From: Ancylostoma caninum
Lineage: Eukaryota; Nematoda; Chromadorea; Rhabditida; Ancylostomatidae
Length of the DNA stretch: 64,000 nt
Assembly: GCA_037903475.1 (NCBI GenBank)
Contig: JBAJFG010000563.1
Location: 744,001-808,000 of the forward strand
Reading direction: 5' to 3'
The notes under the pieces were generated by a model. That model was not told where the DNA came from. It searched no databases and saw only the letters and a program-made list of their open reading frames with translations. Positions within the stretch are counted from its first letter, which is position 1; every line of letters begins with the position of its first letter. This document shows, piece after piece, positions 34,657 to 47,469 of this stretch. Made by a program: the position numbers and the translations under genes.

Positions 34657-37431
34657 ATGGGTCATATGGATGATCATGCTGCCTTCGTCGGCACCTACAC
34701 TGGCTGCCCGCAAAGAGAGGCCGGTCGCTTTCCCCCAAATTGTACATAGAATCCATCATCATACTATGAAGTGTTGTTATAATATTTCAGCTTTTCCTCG
34801 CTGAACTTGTGGTTTTCCTTGCTCTTGTTGTGAGGAATGTGTCCTTACCATGGATTTTTCTTGGTAGAAATTTTAACACTAGCATTTACAAGTTCTGGTG
34901 AGTGAGATTGTTATGCAGTTAAAAATAGGTTGTTGTTTATGCTGCTGAGGATTTGTTTATGCTTTTTTTCCAGGTCCAAGTTTTTTCTAGACTATATATT
35001 TCTTGTATTTCCTGCGCTACTAGTGATGACAATTCTTTCGCAGTCACTGTTACTGGTCACTTCTGTGCTTTTCGCATGCCTTGCTACACTTCTAGTATTT
35101 GTTATCTGCGAGTATTTAATGTCACCCGATCGCCCATCAACGAAAGTAGTACTGAATAGGATTATTGATGAGCAGCATCAGCCAACTACATTTCTCACAT
35201 ACTTTAGGTGAGTCCAACTGGGCAGATTCTCTGATATTGTTTTCATTTTATATTTTTATTTCACTCGAGGTATAATAGGCTGTGGTTATTGTAGGTCGTG
35301 TATGTTGGTCTCAGTGGCCATCGCAATTTTAGCAGTGGATTTCCCTGTTTTTCCTCGTCGCTTTGCCAAGACAGGTACAACGGGAAGATGGGATTTCTCG
35401 ATCAATTCACAGTCTGAAACCCTTTCATCCAGAGAAATATGGTCACAGCCTGATGGATCTGGGCGTTGCTGGATTTGTTTTTGCCTCCGCTATTACAAAC
35501 AGGCTCAAAGTTGGAAATTCCTGGGAAGGGAAAACCATTCAGAAAGGGTTCGTTGGACACTTCATTTGATCCAGATTAATCTAGATAATAAGTTTCCAGT
35601 TGGGATATACTTTGGGATATGCTTCATTTACAGCTGGAATCGTTGGATTCGTTCGTCATACGTGATACTTCCGTTAATAGGCTTGGTGCGTACAACTATC
35701 CTCACAATTCTTGACTATCCGCAACATGTTACTGAATATGGTGTGCACTGGAATTTCTTTTATACCTTGGCAGTAATCAAGGTAATTTTTTTGCCTTCTT
35801 CGAGTAGATGTGTGTGCTCATTTTTGGTTACGTACTTGTTGCAGGTGGTTTCGAATGCCTTACCGAAGAAGTTTCCTTTGTTTTGGTCTTGTCTTTTTGG
35901 AACAATGCAACAGACCATGCTTATGCAAGGGTATCAGGTTGGTGGTGAAGAACGCTTTCTCTACCTTACTTGTATTTCTTGTTTTTCCTCTCCCAATTTC
36001 TCGAATACTAAACCAAATAGCAGAGCTTATTATTTTGATGCAGCTTTGTTTCTAAGTGTACTGAAAGCCTTCCATTTCCTATCAAGTTCTCTGCCTACAT
36101 ACCAAGTGTAATTATGTTGTGAGGTAGCAAAGTTTCCGAGCATCCAGAAAAACTGATGGTTTATCTGAACACGTGACATTTTAAATGGAGTCTTTGCTCT
36201 TTTCTATTTTGAACGTCTTGCTTGGTTGTTTGGTTTGACAGTCTCTCACCATATAGTTTGCTGCCGCTGTTATATCTGAGGCCTTCTGCTATTTGATTTT
36301 TCTCGAATTCTAATTTTGTCTACAATATCTTGACATTCGCAGCATCCTGCAAAATAAAATCCCCATTGAACTTTTCATTTTATTGTTAAGAAGTCATATT
36401 CTTGTACAGAGTTGGATTTTGGATGGCGACAATCAGAGAGACACTCTATTTTCTGCGAATGCGGAAGGTATTTGCTCATTGATGGGTTACCTCACAATAT
36501 ACTATTTATCTGATGCGTTAGCTTGTTTCATCTCTAAGACAGGGTAAGTTTTTCACTGTACGTTTCGAATTGCTTGTTTTCTATGCAATATCTGCTTAGG
36601 ATTCGTGTGAAGTCGTGGATTGAGTGCTGTTGGAGGTTGTATGTGTTTGCCTTACTTTTCTACTTAATGCAGCTTGGAGCCGAATATGCATTAGGACCTC
36701 CGTGTAGACGTGTTGTTAACGTAACTTACGTCTTTGCTCAGGTACAGTCCTGTAGATCAGGAGGGAAGGATCTCCGCGACGCTTAGAATCCTCCACGTCG
36801 TTATCTCCAGCAAGCAGATCGTGGGTCGACATGTTAGACATAACTGCGTATCATGGTCGAACGTTGTCTTCAGTCATCTCCAACATGTCAACTCATGATC
36901 TGCTTGCTGGAGATAACAACGTGGAACGACGTGGAGGATTCTAAGCGTCGCGGAGATCCCTCCCTCCTGATCTACAGGACTGTATGAGAACAATGCACAA
37001 CTTTTTCTTTGCTGTGGTTCGACTTTTTTTCCCTGATTTTCAGATGTCTGTGCTAACATTTGCATTGGCTGGTTTTTTAAGCGTGCAGTTGTTCTCAGTG
37101 GTAGCTTGGGCAGCGAACGTTCCGCATTTTTGCGTAGGTAGGAGCATTTCATTTTCCTTTTCTTGTTTGTTTGAATGTGAAGAGCATTCGAGTTAATTTT
37201 ACAGATGACAGCCCGTGGTGTGGTGTACAACCATGCCTGACAACGTCTATAAATAAGTCTGCATTGGCATTTTTCCTACTGGCCAATATTCTCACCGGTC
37301 TTGTGAATCTTACCATCGACACACATCACACGGATGACGTCACATCAATGCTTATTCTCATCAGCTACATGTTAACCTTATGTGTGGTTGTCCACTTTCG
37401 CAGTTACATCAAACTAAGCAGAAAACTCTAG
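34657..37431 (+). CDS. PIGW: GPI inositol-acyltransferase PIGW/GWT1
   Basis: ER multi-span enzyme that acylates the inositol of GlcN-PI during GPI-anchor synthesis. Firm exons: 34791-34897, 34974-35207, 35295-35374, 35433-35547, 35634-35781, 35845-35937, 36410-36543, 36600-36741, 37044-37137, 37205-37431, together 457 aa (human 504 in all). Landmarks: AIAILAVDFPVFPRRFAKTE, HSLMDLGVAGFVFASA, HVTEYGVHWNFFYTLAVIK, LFSANAEGICSLMGYLTIYY, and near the C-terminus FFLLANILTGLVNLTIDT. About ten hydrophobic segments. The 5' exon is unresolved: the ATG at 34657 opens MGHMDDHAAFVGTYTG, which resembles the conserved N-terminal AFVSNLNGTT region of the family, but I see no clean donor before the exon at 34791. 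The intron 36742-37043 is filled by a near-perfect palindrome. Confidence 0.93.
36742..36986. repeat. Near-perfect palindromic element filling a PIGW intron
   Basis: Arms of about 95-100 bp: TACAGTCCTGTAGATCAGGA at 36743 matches inverted TCCTGATCTACAGGACTGTA ending at 36985. Internal pairs include GACGCTTAGAATCCTCCACG / CGTGGAGGATTCTAAGCGTC and CTCCAGCAAGCAGATC / GATCTGCTTGCTGGAG. The loop is about 40 bp. The intron donor GTACAG itself lies in the left end of the element. Confidence 0.93.
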
Positions 37432-38951
37432 TAATAACAAGGTTAGCACACCATATTTCCTTTCCACGATATCTTCTCGATAAAAATAGTGAACTTTTTG
37501 AACAATGATTACTTATTTGGATGAAACTGGGTAAGAACCTTGGTTAATAATTATTCGACTCGAGTATTGAGCCAATTCCTATACATGGACTCCTAATTTA
37601 CCTTTGTTTGAGGCTGCCTGCCATACAGTCCACGAGGAGTGTAGCATCTAGAATCGCTGACTTCATTTTTGGTATGTATTGGTGCGGTAGATGTCTGATG
37701 CGCGGCGACTGCCCGCCCACAATCAATAGATATCAAAAATGAAGTCTCGGAGCGACGACGAGGCTAGTCGAGGATTACATCTCCATCATGATTAGCATTA
37801 ACTTTGTCGGCGTTAAATTTAAGCGCCTACATTGCCCTGTGAACCTCTCGTCCACCCTACTTTCAAGAAATATTGGTGCCTAGATATTTATTTTCCTTTG
37901 TGTAGTAGTGCTCGAATTATTCAAAAATTTTGTCAATTAAGAAGTTGATTTACTCAAAAGGGTGAAAATCTCAATTACTCGAGGATTCGGTTGTTCGATT
38001 GAACGAATACCAGTTCTCCTTCCTTCTAATAAGGCTAGCATTATCATTCAAATATAATACATGTGCAAATTTATTATTACAGAACGACGATTCGAACTGT
38101 TACGTTACCAAACATGCCATCCTATATTATAATGTGTCTTCTGTAATGATATGTAAACCTTATACCTCTTATTCTGTTGACTCTATCTGTGATATTTCTA
38201 TTTGTGGGTGTTCAGAGTGACTTTCCTAACCAAAGTCGTCAATGCGATGTAATTTGTGTAAGCGATCTCTTTACTAGACTATCCTTAATCCATATTTGAA
38301 GCGATCTTTCGATACTTATGGCTGCTTATCGTCTCAACGAGGTCCCATTCATGTCTCAGTATGGAAAAAGTTTATTATAAAATAGGCTCGTATCAGTTTA
38401 TGGTGTTATTAGGGTGGACAGCTCCAGCTTGTTAAAAATTACCCCTGATGTGTGTGATTGCTTGATAGTATTAGTTTTCTTGGTGTTCCGGTGTTTTTTC
38501 TATGATTTTGGCAGCTCATTTTCTACTGTATAATAATAGTCTGTATAGTGTTAATATTGCTGCTTCTTATCCTTTTTGGTGATAGCTGGGTGATAAAGAA
38601 GTTATGAAGTACTGCTATCTTTACAGAAAACTGTAAAACGACAGTGCTGCTATTATTGCAGAGCCGTAAGATGTATCAGCTTGAAGCTGTGCAACCCAAC
38701 TCGCCAGCCTGGGAAATTTACAATTTTTTCCATTTCTTTTTTTCACATTCTAATCATTTTCAGCAGCTTTTGCAGACAATTTGTCTAGGCTTTTCGACGA
38801 TTGGACGTTACACCCCCTGATAAGAACATATTCACAAACCTCTTTTATAATAAATAGCTTATTATGGACACATCCCAAGCATGGTACTTTGAACAAACGA
38901 GAGCGTGTCACAGAAACCATGCATGAGAACAAGAGGTAAAGGTCTGCTGAC
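37432..38951. other. Gap between convergent genes PIGW and RPN9
   Basis: 1.5 kb, with 3' ends on both sides. No coding signal. A short inverted repeat surrounds 37655-37745 (CTTCATTTTTGGTAT and ATATCAAAAATGAAG). Confidence 0.5.
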
Positions 38952-41432
38952 CTACGATTTGGTGAGGATCTCACGAGCATTCTCACTAACAATGTTCTCC
39001 ATAGCAATAACATCTTTACTCCATGCTGCAATGCGATTTGCCATCGACAACACCTGAACAATGGTGATGAACAACCCATCGATAGAGTGAAGTGTTTGCG
39101 CACAACATTACCTGGCTCGTGTTCAGTACTCTTGGCTGCACCCAAGTGATGAGCACGGCTTGGTTCACTTGGTCAATAGCACCCCTTACCAGGTCTTTGC
39201 TGAGAGCTTTCATCACGAGGAATTCAACCTAAACTTATGGATGATCTAGGCTCTATCCTCATTTTGTTGAGTTGAAAAATAGAAATTTTTGATAAAAAAG
39301 CTGAAGTGAATAGAAGGCAAAAGCAGAAAAGGTGGATCACAAATGCACAAATCAGTGGCAAGAAAGTGTAAAATTCTTCACAACATACCTCATTTATCTG
39401 CACTTGACATTTCGTTGCTATTTCCTTGAAAGAAATCCTACGTTCTTTTGAGGGTCGAGCAAGAGCCAGCTGGAAGATAGGAATGGTGACGTCATCGGAG
39501 TCCAGTTTATTTGGTTATTCACCAGATGCTATTTATTAGTAGGACAATTACAAAGTACCGGCGAAGTAATGACTTTAAAGAGACTTGAAACGACGCGTAA
39601 ATATCTCTATGGATGTAAATTAGGGTTTTTGTAAACCATCCTTCTGATCTCATTCTGATCACGACTTTGAAGACCAACGCTAGCGAGCCTAAGACGAAGA
39701 AAAAAGATCTATAGGGAAATATTGGGGCCCTTTTCATGTTTTTTTTTTTTAGAATCAGACTAATCAGAAAAGGAAAGTCACACCTCCATGATGGCTAGCA
39801 GGCGGATCTTTCCAACTAGGAAATCTTTCTTTCGCTTCAAGTCATCCCACTCAGACCATTGCTTCTCCAGTGAGTAAAATTTGTTGAGATCTCCACAGTT
39901 GAATGCATATAAAACCTAAATCATGTAAAATAATAAAGAAGAGAAAATAAAGTATTGAAAGGGTAACAGTGAAAAACCTTAGAACCGAGTTACACACCTC
40001 AGAAAGCCATTTCTCGCTAGATCCCTCCAGTGCTTTAAGAATGGGATGAGCGAGCTGGAAACCAGTGTTTAAAAAACTGATCCTCTTATATAAATATTAA
40101 GAAACTTTATTAGCAACACAACAAAACATACCAACTCTCCGAAATTGTACACATTCTCACCGAGCAGGGCAGCAAATCCAATCAATACAGCCTAGACTAG
40201 TTTGTTCATAGCTCTCGGTCGCATTTGAACAAGAATCTCAGCACTGACCTGTACATGTCGCTCTTCCGCTGACATTTTACCAATGTCCTCAACACCAAGA
40301 TATCTGAGGGCCTCGCGATAATATCCAGCAAAGTCTCCGACCTCTTTGAGATACATAGCGCTTACCTGAGAACAATACTGTTAGTGGAAGCAAAAGATTG
40401 CGATTGAAATAGAGATCAATCAAACCTTATAAAAGGGTGCGTGTGCTTCCGTGACTCCAACAAAGCTTTCGATTTCTTTCTGAGTTGATTCAATCATATC
40501 CTGAAATACAGGATATGATTCCAAACAAAACTTTACAAATGACTTTTCGTCATTAAATTCTGCATAGGCGTGGAAATTCCAAACAACTCGTGTAGTCCAT
40601 CTAACCCTCAACAGCTGAGTAACTAATACTGGGGTGAAAACCAAGTCGTTGTACATACTCTGACTTTTTTAATGTCGACTAAGCGATCGCTGGCGTCTTT
40701 GTGGTTAAGGCGGAGCTCGATTTGACCAGCATGAACACGAGCAAGCGCGATCTGAAATAAATCAACATATGCATAGAAAGCATGATTGTTGTCCAACTCT
40801 CACCTTATCCTTGTTAACGGTTTTCTCAATCTTTGAAAGGAACTCATAAGCTGCTTCTTTGTCTGGAATTCAAGCAGATGATGAGGTGAAAATCACTTCA
40901 AATTAGGATGAGGGATAAACTAACTCTGGTCAAAGATATATTTGGCGATCGGTAAAACAATTTCGACAAGCTGCAGAGCGTTGATGCGGTGTTCAAATTC
41001 GGATATAAATCTGCATACAAATATTGGTGTAAAAACATGGAATTGTGCATGTTTATCTTGATCATTTTACTTCCTAGACCATGAAAACATTGTTGCTAAG
41101 GAAAAAACTAACCCATCATAGAATTCCTTCTGGTTTAGCGACGCTGTAAACGCTGGATTTGCTTGGGCTGCACGGATTTCCTGTGTTAGTTGATGCCAGA
41201 GCCTGAAGTGAGTTTCGGTCCACAAATTTCTTGCTGCTTTTATTTAAGAAAGAGCAAGCTCATAAATGGGTACTCCCGAAAGGAAGTATGAGCACCAATG
41301 GGGAAATAAGAAGACAGATTAAAGAACTTACTTCCTCGAGTACAACTGCTCAAATTTCAGCCAGATGTCAGCGACATCGCTTTTGGCAGCTTTTTTATTT
41401 TTCGCGAGATATGCTTCTACCTTTTCAGACAT
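38952..41432 (-). CDS. rpn-9: 26S proteasome lid subunit RPN9 (PSMD13)
   Basis: PCI-domain subunit of the 19S regulatory lid of the proteasome. 13 exons, minus strand: 41332-41432, 41113-41202, 40925-41010, 40804-40862, 40659-40751, 40426-40500, 40249-40365, 40132-40191, 39998-40054, 39784-39915, 39389-39469, 39112-39228, 38952-39053; phases join, giving 389 aa (human 376). Landmarks collinear with PSMD13: [77 protein letters not shown], then the PCI domain with [38 protein letters not shown] and TWVQPRVL, ending REILTKS. The start [15 protein letters not shown] follows TTTTCAGG. Confidence 0.96.
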
Positions 41433-43093
41433 CCTGAAAACGCAAAGGTTAGAATCCAGTGGATTTCAACATAATGTAACTATTCCCGGCAGAGTTAAGA
41501 GAAGACATGAAACCATTCTCAGAAAAAAACCGAAAACAACGAAGAAAAAGACAGAGGTGGATTCAAAGTCATCAGCCGCAAGATCTCGTCAGATAGGGGG
41601 CACTATACGTGGAATTGCGTATCCCTGCGTCGCTGAATTTATTAATTTTTTTCATTTGTCCTTTTCAACTAAGAGAATATACTAAGACCTCGTAATTACT
41701 TGCTGTTTTCTTTTTCCATTATGTTCATAATAAGCTTGACCTTTTTCGAGCGTAAAAAAGCAATTTTCCTTTCTTTTTTCCCTGAGTCAGTCAATTTTTT
41801 CGCCGTATTCGTAAATTTTCAGTCTGTTTGTGATGTCAAACGTAATTCTTTTGCTCGGTAACTCTACCTAATTTCTGTTACGCTTTACCTCTTGTCTCAG
41901 TTGATGGTTTTGCATGTGTTTCATCTAGGAGGTTTTCTTCTTTTGTAAGCCAAAATCTTCTGCTTTTTTTGATATTCATATCACTATTCGCCACTGGGCG
42001 ACCCAAAGGTGGGGGGGGGTAGGGCGGGTGGAGTCCAGAATCCGAGCATCGCCGAGTTTTCGAAATCGCTTTATAAAACAAATGAGAATTTGTATACGTT
42101 CATTTTTGATTGTCTATTTTTATTGTTATTTCTTGGATATTATTATTTTTTATTTGATACGAGGATATTTTCTGTATTTTTATAATTCCATCTGCGCCCA
42201 CGGAGTGGCGGAATTCCCCCCCCCCCCGCCCTGACTTGCCTCTCCTGGCAGCAATGGTATTCACTTCTCTGCACGATTCTATCGTATTCCGTAATTTCTC
42301 CCGATCTTCTGGATTTTCTGTGACAGCTAGCTGTCTCTGCCGTTTTTATCACTACTTTTTTCTGTCTTTGTCAGATTTTCTTGTCATTTACGATTTTCTC
42401 ATTCGAAATCTGTCTTGCAATCAATTCATGCACTGGCAAAAAAACATTGTGAGAATCTTCTTTTCCGAAATCGATGGGATCCTCACCCTCTTCTATTAAT
42501 CTTCTGAGCCATGTTGTGTCGATGTGCGTGGTCAAGCTTTTTGACAGAGATATGAAAAATTATTTCTGACTGCCGCTCATCACTCCCAAAAGCGGCCACG
42601 AGTACGTCAAGATTCATTTTTTAAATTTTTTTTTCGGCAGATGTAGCCATACTCCTCAGTGGAGAAGCGAACTCCCCGCCAATCCTCTCTCGTTCTATAT
42701 TACATCATGACCTTCTCTTCTCATTTGATCTTTAACTGTATAGTGAATGCTGCCCGGGATCGATTCTGCTGGCTAAATTCGTTCAGGGCGTATTTGATTA
42801 GTTGGGGGGTTATTGCCACCCGACAAAATGACCCACTGCTTTTAGGTTCTTGCAAGCGTTTCATCTCCAACAGCTTCATGAGATAGATTTCGACGTTGTT
42901 CCGCACATCACAACCGACTGTAGTGACCGCATCTTCCAGAAATCCTTTCCTATTCGTTCACTGATCTCATACTCCAAGGAAATTAACAGGAGTTCTGTTT
43001 TCTGTTACTTTGTTCGCCGAAACTAGTTTCTCTTTCCATCGTACCATTCCATCGGTGAAGCATTGCATCATCGTACAAAAATTTTTTTAACAT

Positions 43094-43981
43094 CAGGTTG
43101 GTACATAAGTTGCCGCTGTTTTGTAATTTTCGACTTAGACGTTTTATAAAAAATCAAATAACGATGGATACCAGTCGAAGTATGCACCACAGTCGTCGCT
43201 GTTCTTTTGCAGTTTTTACAGTTGAAGCTCGACTCCGCTGCTCCGGAAATCCATGAACTACGAGGCAAAGAAGTGAGTCGGTCAGTGCTGGAGGTCACTG
43301 ACTTTAGCAAATCGGTTCTCGCAAAGTAGATAATCTTGTGACTTTATAACCAGTGCTCGGTCGCAATTGAAAATTCCTCCATAAGATTAAAACCTCTCTA
43401 TGAGCTCTTCATCTTTCCGGCGAGGTCGGCCAACAAAATTAAGGCGCCATCCGCCGTGTGACAAAATAGTGCTGTTTCCACAGAACGCCTGGAACTCGCC
43501 CCAAAATTCCACCGATCAGTGGACAGAAATGGTTGATGTTCCTTGTGGCGGTAGAGCAAATCCCAGTTCAATTCGCTGCAACTCCAGAGAGAAGAACGGC
43601 ATAATCAAAATTTTGAATTGCTAAGCTTGATGCTTGTGCGCGAGACCGCTCGACAATAAAATGCAGAGGGATACCAGGGTGGATAAAAATGTCCTCGAGA
43701 TTATTCAGCCCAAGTTTGGTTGGCCTCACGTAACGTTATATTAAAGTTATTTTTCGTGCAAGTGCAGTTACCGGATCTGCATTCTTGAAGGGTTCACTCC
43801 AAAGTTAATTACATTTTCAAAACAAGATGGAAAATTATGATTAACATTCCAGAATGTTCCAGAGATCATTCACTTTAAAATGTTATGCGGACACGAGCAA
43901 AATCTAATCCGTATTCTTTTGTTACAAGCGTTCAAAAATCCCTATGCAAAAACAGCGGAAACTTATGTAACACTAGGTTGA
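43094..43981. mobile_element. Decayed mariner-like element
   Basis: The left end CAGGTTGGTACATAAGTTGC with CGCTGTTTT (43094-43121) is repeated inverted at about 43949-43976 as AACAGCGGAAACTTATGTAA. In one frame TACATAAGTT-CCGCTGTTTT matches with a single change. An end resembling CAGGTTGG-ACATAAGT is typical of mariner transposons. About 890 bp; the interior is broken by stops on both strands. SSSFRRGRPTKLRRHP at 43403 faintly recalls a mariner helix-turn-helix linker. No intact transposase. Confidence 0.55.
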
Positions 43982-45522
43982 GCAATCAGGAACAATGCGG
44001 GGAATTATAGTATTCTAGAAACGAAAGTGGAGAAGGTAGAAACGGGAGTTCGTAAACAACGGATAAAGACTTTTTGGTCATTTTGTAAAATAAGGGCTAA
44101 GGATGCGAAAATCGGCACGCCCCAACATGCAATTGGTGTATGAAATAAATGAATAAATACGTACATGACTTTTCATTAATACATGACTCAGTGTTTTGCT
44201 CTATTGTAACTCATACGGTAGCATATGTTCAATAGATCCTGCATTAAAACAAGGTGAAAAAAGTAGTTTCCTCCTTCACCTCGCTGTTTTCTTTTCATCC
44301 TGTTTAACTTACATTTGTCATTGTCAGAAATCAACTTTTAGTTGAGTTTTTTTTTACTACTTGCAACATTCGATCTCCTCTCACTTTTATATGAAGCTAA
44401 TTCTGATTAGATCTCCCAGTAGAATTGTTTTTCTAATTTTTGTATTCTCAAGCAATAATTAGGTGAAATTGGGTGCTTTTTTCGCGCACGTATGAAATGT
44501 TGTTATGCTGTATATAGAAAAATTTATTCATTAAGTGTCATTGGTTATTCATTGCGATTCATTTCTCCCTTTATTTTTAAACCACACAGTTGCTCAGTGA
44601 ACGCAGTTGTTGAAGCGACTTCGCCTTCTAAACGTGCTATCCATCAGCTCCTGTTTGGTTGTGAATTATTAGTGGACCGTTATACGTGTGTAATTTGCAA
44701 ACGCCACTGGCTCTAATGTTTGAACACTAGTAACGGCTCTTCAAATTCCAAAGCGTGATGTATACGAGCTTCAGGAATCGTTTCCCCGGGTTTAAACGTC
44801 CCAGAAACTTACAAATCCAGGTTTATCTAGGAAATATTATCATAGGTAACCGAAATTCACTCTAAATAAGTCGTTTTGGAGAAAGATTTCGCCATTTTCA
44901 GAATAAGTCATGAAACCCACGCCTTGGTAGCACTCCGATCGACAATTTGGATGCTGGCTGTGCCATTAACTTCCGCTGCTGTTTTCTAATGCATAAAAAC
45001 ATCTGCTTGCGCATAGTGAAAGTCTTCCTTGGACTTTCGTGACTTTTTGGGCATTTTCCCTTAATAGTCCGGTTGTTCATCAGTGGTGTTGTGTTGTTGA
45101 GCGGTATGTGGGCACATGCTGAGATTGTGACTGATTATCAACCGACACCCCCTAGAGAGACTGCCGAAATGGCAGGGAAATTCACTTGCTGAGATTCACT
45201 TGCTATCACAATGACGTCGCCTTCGGTTATTGGTGATTCGGTAGCTGATTTTTTCGGTGAGCGAATTTTAATTCTTATTTTCGCCCCTGGGTCGAATGTA
45301 CAAGCGCTTTTCAGGATTTTTCGTAGTTGTACCATTTTTCATATGGGAGATTGGGCTAATTGATGAAGTCAAATGCTTATAGTTTTACCACGCCATTAAT
45401 TGTATATAGTGAACTAGAAACAAATTAAAATAAGCCCTTGGATGGACATGCATACACGAAGGCGAGCAACAAACGTAAATTTTCTCTTATGAAAAGTCTA
45501 GTGCCCTTACAAATACTACTGC

Positions 45523-45524
<2 letters not shown>

Positions 45525-45595
<71 letters not shown>
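45525..45595. repeat. (CT)n microsatellite
   Basis: About 35 uninterrupted CT units. The Arg-Glu open frame on the minus strand across it is an artefact of the repeat. Confidence 0.95.
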
Positions 45596-45597
<2 letters not shown>

Positions 45598-46387
45598 ATA
45601 GAATTATGCGCTGATTAGACTTTATCGTTGCTTCAGATCTCAACTAGTACATGCAGGTGCAACAAACGAGCTGGCGCTAAGAACTGGGCTCTATTGTGAT
45701 CCATTTTTCTCATGCCGTTAATAACAATAACGTGAAGTCTTGAGAATTTTCGGCCACCAATAATAAAAAAAAGTAGTTTAACACAAGTAGTGGAGAAAAT
45801 TTGATCTACGGAACAGCGCTGTGAGCGGCAACGGCCCCCACATCATGTCAATTCATTTGATGCGTCCGCGATAGCATTATGAGATAAGCGCGGTTCAGAG
45901 TCCATTTTTTGAAGTCTTCCTCATTATAAAGTGCTAATCCTGGCTAATAGCGTTTTTCCTTATTGTTTTCTGAGAAGTTGCATCATGAGATGAGCACATA
46001 TGAGCGTATTAGAGAGGCTGAGGCTATTACTCTGGATGAACTCTGTATGAGCACCAGGTCTGGCCATCTACTCCATGCGGCATTCCTTGATCTGTTAGGT
46101 CTTCTTTCTTCTAGTGAAAATGGCAGTTTCGTTTTGGTGATACTGTACCATTCGTGCCGCGTCATGGAAAGTACCGTGTTGATTTTTTTCTCAGATTTCT
46201 ATATTTGTTATCTCCTGAAAGATTCGCTTCGAAGCATATGCATGATGCAGGAAGTAATGTCATCTTAGAATGGTAAATTTTGAAGGCTTGAGTCATGATA
46301 GTGTCCATTTGCGAAAGCATAAGTGTCTCGGAACCTACTTAATAGTATCTATGGAAGTTATACCATCAAAATCATCACCATACCTAG

Positions 46388-46657
46388 CAGTGGCAGACGC
46401 AGAAAGTGGGCGGGAGGGGGGGGGGGGCGTGGGGAAAAAAGTGGGGTCTCCGACGTTTTGGAGACTCAGATAAAATTTAAAAAATAAAATTATTAAAAAC
46501 CTTAATTATAACAATAAATAATTAAAAAATCATATTAAAAAATAATAAAAATAAACTAATACAAGACTTTTATATGTATTGTAAAGTAATTTCAAAAATT
46601 TGCCGACTCATTCTCAGGAGGGGCGCCCCCCCCCCCGCTCCCCTGCGTCCGCCACTG
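46388..46657. mobile_element. Non-autonomous hAT-type element with 8-bp target duplication
   Basis: Ends CAGTGGCAGACGCAG (46388) and CTGCGTCCGCCACTG (ends 46657) are inverted repeats of the CAGTGGCG type common in hAT elements. They are followed inward by G-rich and C-rich runs. The flanks ATACCTAG (46380-46387) and ATACCTAT (46658-46665) agree at 7 of 8 positions, as expected for the 8-bp duplication made by hAT insertion. The 270-bp interior is AT-rich with no ORF. Confidence 0.8.
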
Positions 46658-47009
46658 ATACCTATATAGGAGCTCACAGTTAGGTGTGTTCCAGGCTATC
46701 GGTCGTATGAGTGGTAGCTTGATATGAGTCGGCTGTTGTTGTTGTTTGCAACCACTCTCCTTCACCGCGATAGAACTTGTTTTCTATACTTATTTGTGCC
46801 TGTCCCACTGTTCCCGCTAAACTCTGCTACCTTTTTCTATAAGATTGATTTGGAAACAGCGAATTTTTTTAGTAATAGTTTTGGAGAGAATTCACTGCAT
46901 TTGTGCTCATCACGAAACCTTACATTACAGCAGAATCTGCTGGCATCTTCGCGATGCGACTTTTTTACCCCTGCTATAGCTTCAGGTTTATTCTATTGCT
47001 TCGTAACGG

Positions 47010-47091
47010 TTTTTTAGGAGCACTAAATCTCATTCTATTATAATAACAGGTTATTTAGGAACACTAAATCTCATTCTATTATAATAACAGG
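47010..47091. repeat. 41-bp tandem duplication
   Basis: Two adjacent copies of a 41-bp unit containing CACTAAATCTCATTCTATTA and ending TAATAACAGG; they differ only near their first bases. Confidence 0.9.
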
Positions 47092-47469
47092 TTGCGAAAA
47101 TCGTCACACAACCAATTCTGCTTGTTTTTTTTTTCCTGAGTCTTTGACATAGAAAGGTTCATTCTCCCATAATATTGTCATAGGAATGCTGTCTGATGCC
47201 GTCTCCACTTCTCTCAAATTATAAGATTCGTTCATGTTCATGTGTGAATTTGATGACTCAGCGGCAGTTATTGGGACCTACTGCATTCTCCCCACCCATT
47301 TGTGAAATTCTAGGCAGTTTCAGCCTGCTCATGCCGGGAATACCCTATTTTTTGTGATTTGTGTCTTATCCTTCCAATATTTTGCTGATCGTGGATTTTC
47401 TTTTTGTAATGAATGCATTATTCAGCTTCGGGTTCATCATCACGACGAGGCTCTTATATCATAACGGCG

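Larger units (their letters stand above)
41433..47469. other. Intergenic, 6 kb
   Basis: Between the RPN9 start (-) and the first dehydrogenase (+). No exon chain with family resemblance was found on either strand. It contains G/C homopolymer tracts (42010, 42215, 46420, 46628), a (CT)n microsatellite, a decayed mariner-like element, a hAT-type element and a 41-bp tandem duplication, each listed separately. Confidence 0.5.

Noticed and set aside
35302..36111. 269-codon uninterrupted frame
   Set aside because: It runs through several PIGW introns. Only parts of it are coding (for instance 35634-35781); other exons use other frames.
45425..45643. Arg-Glu repeat frame
   Set aside because: Translation of the (CT)n microsatellite.
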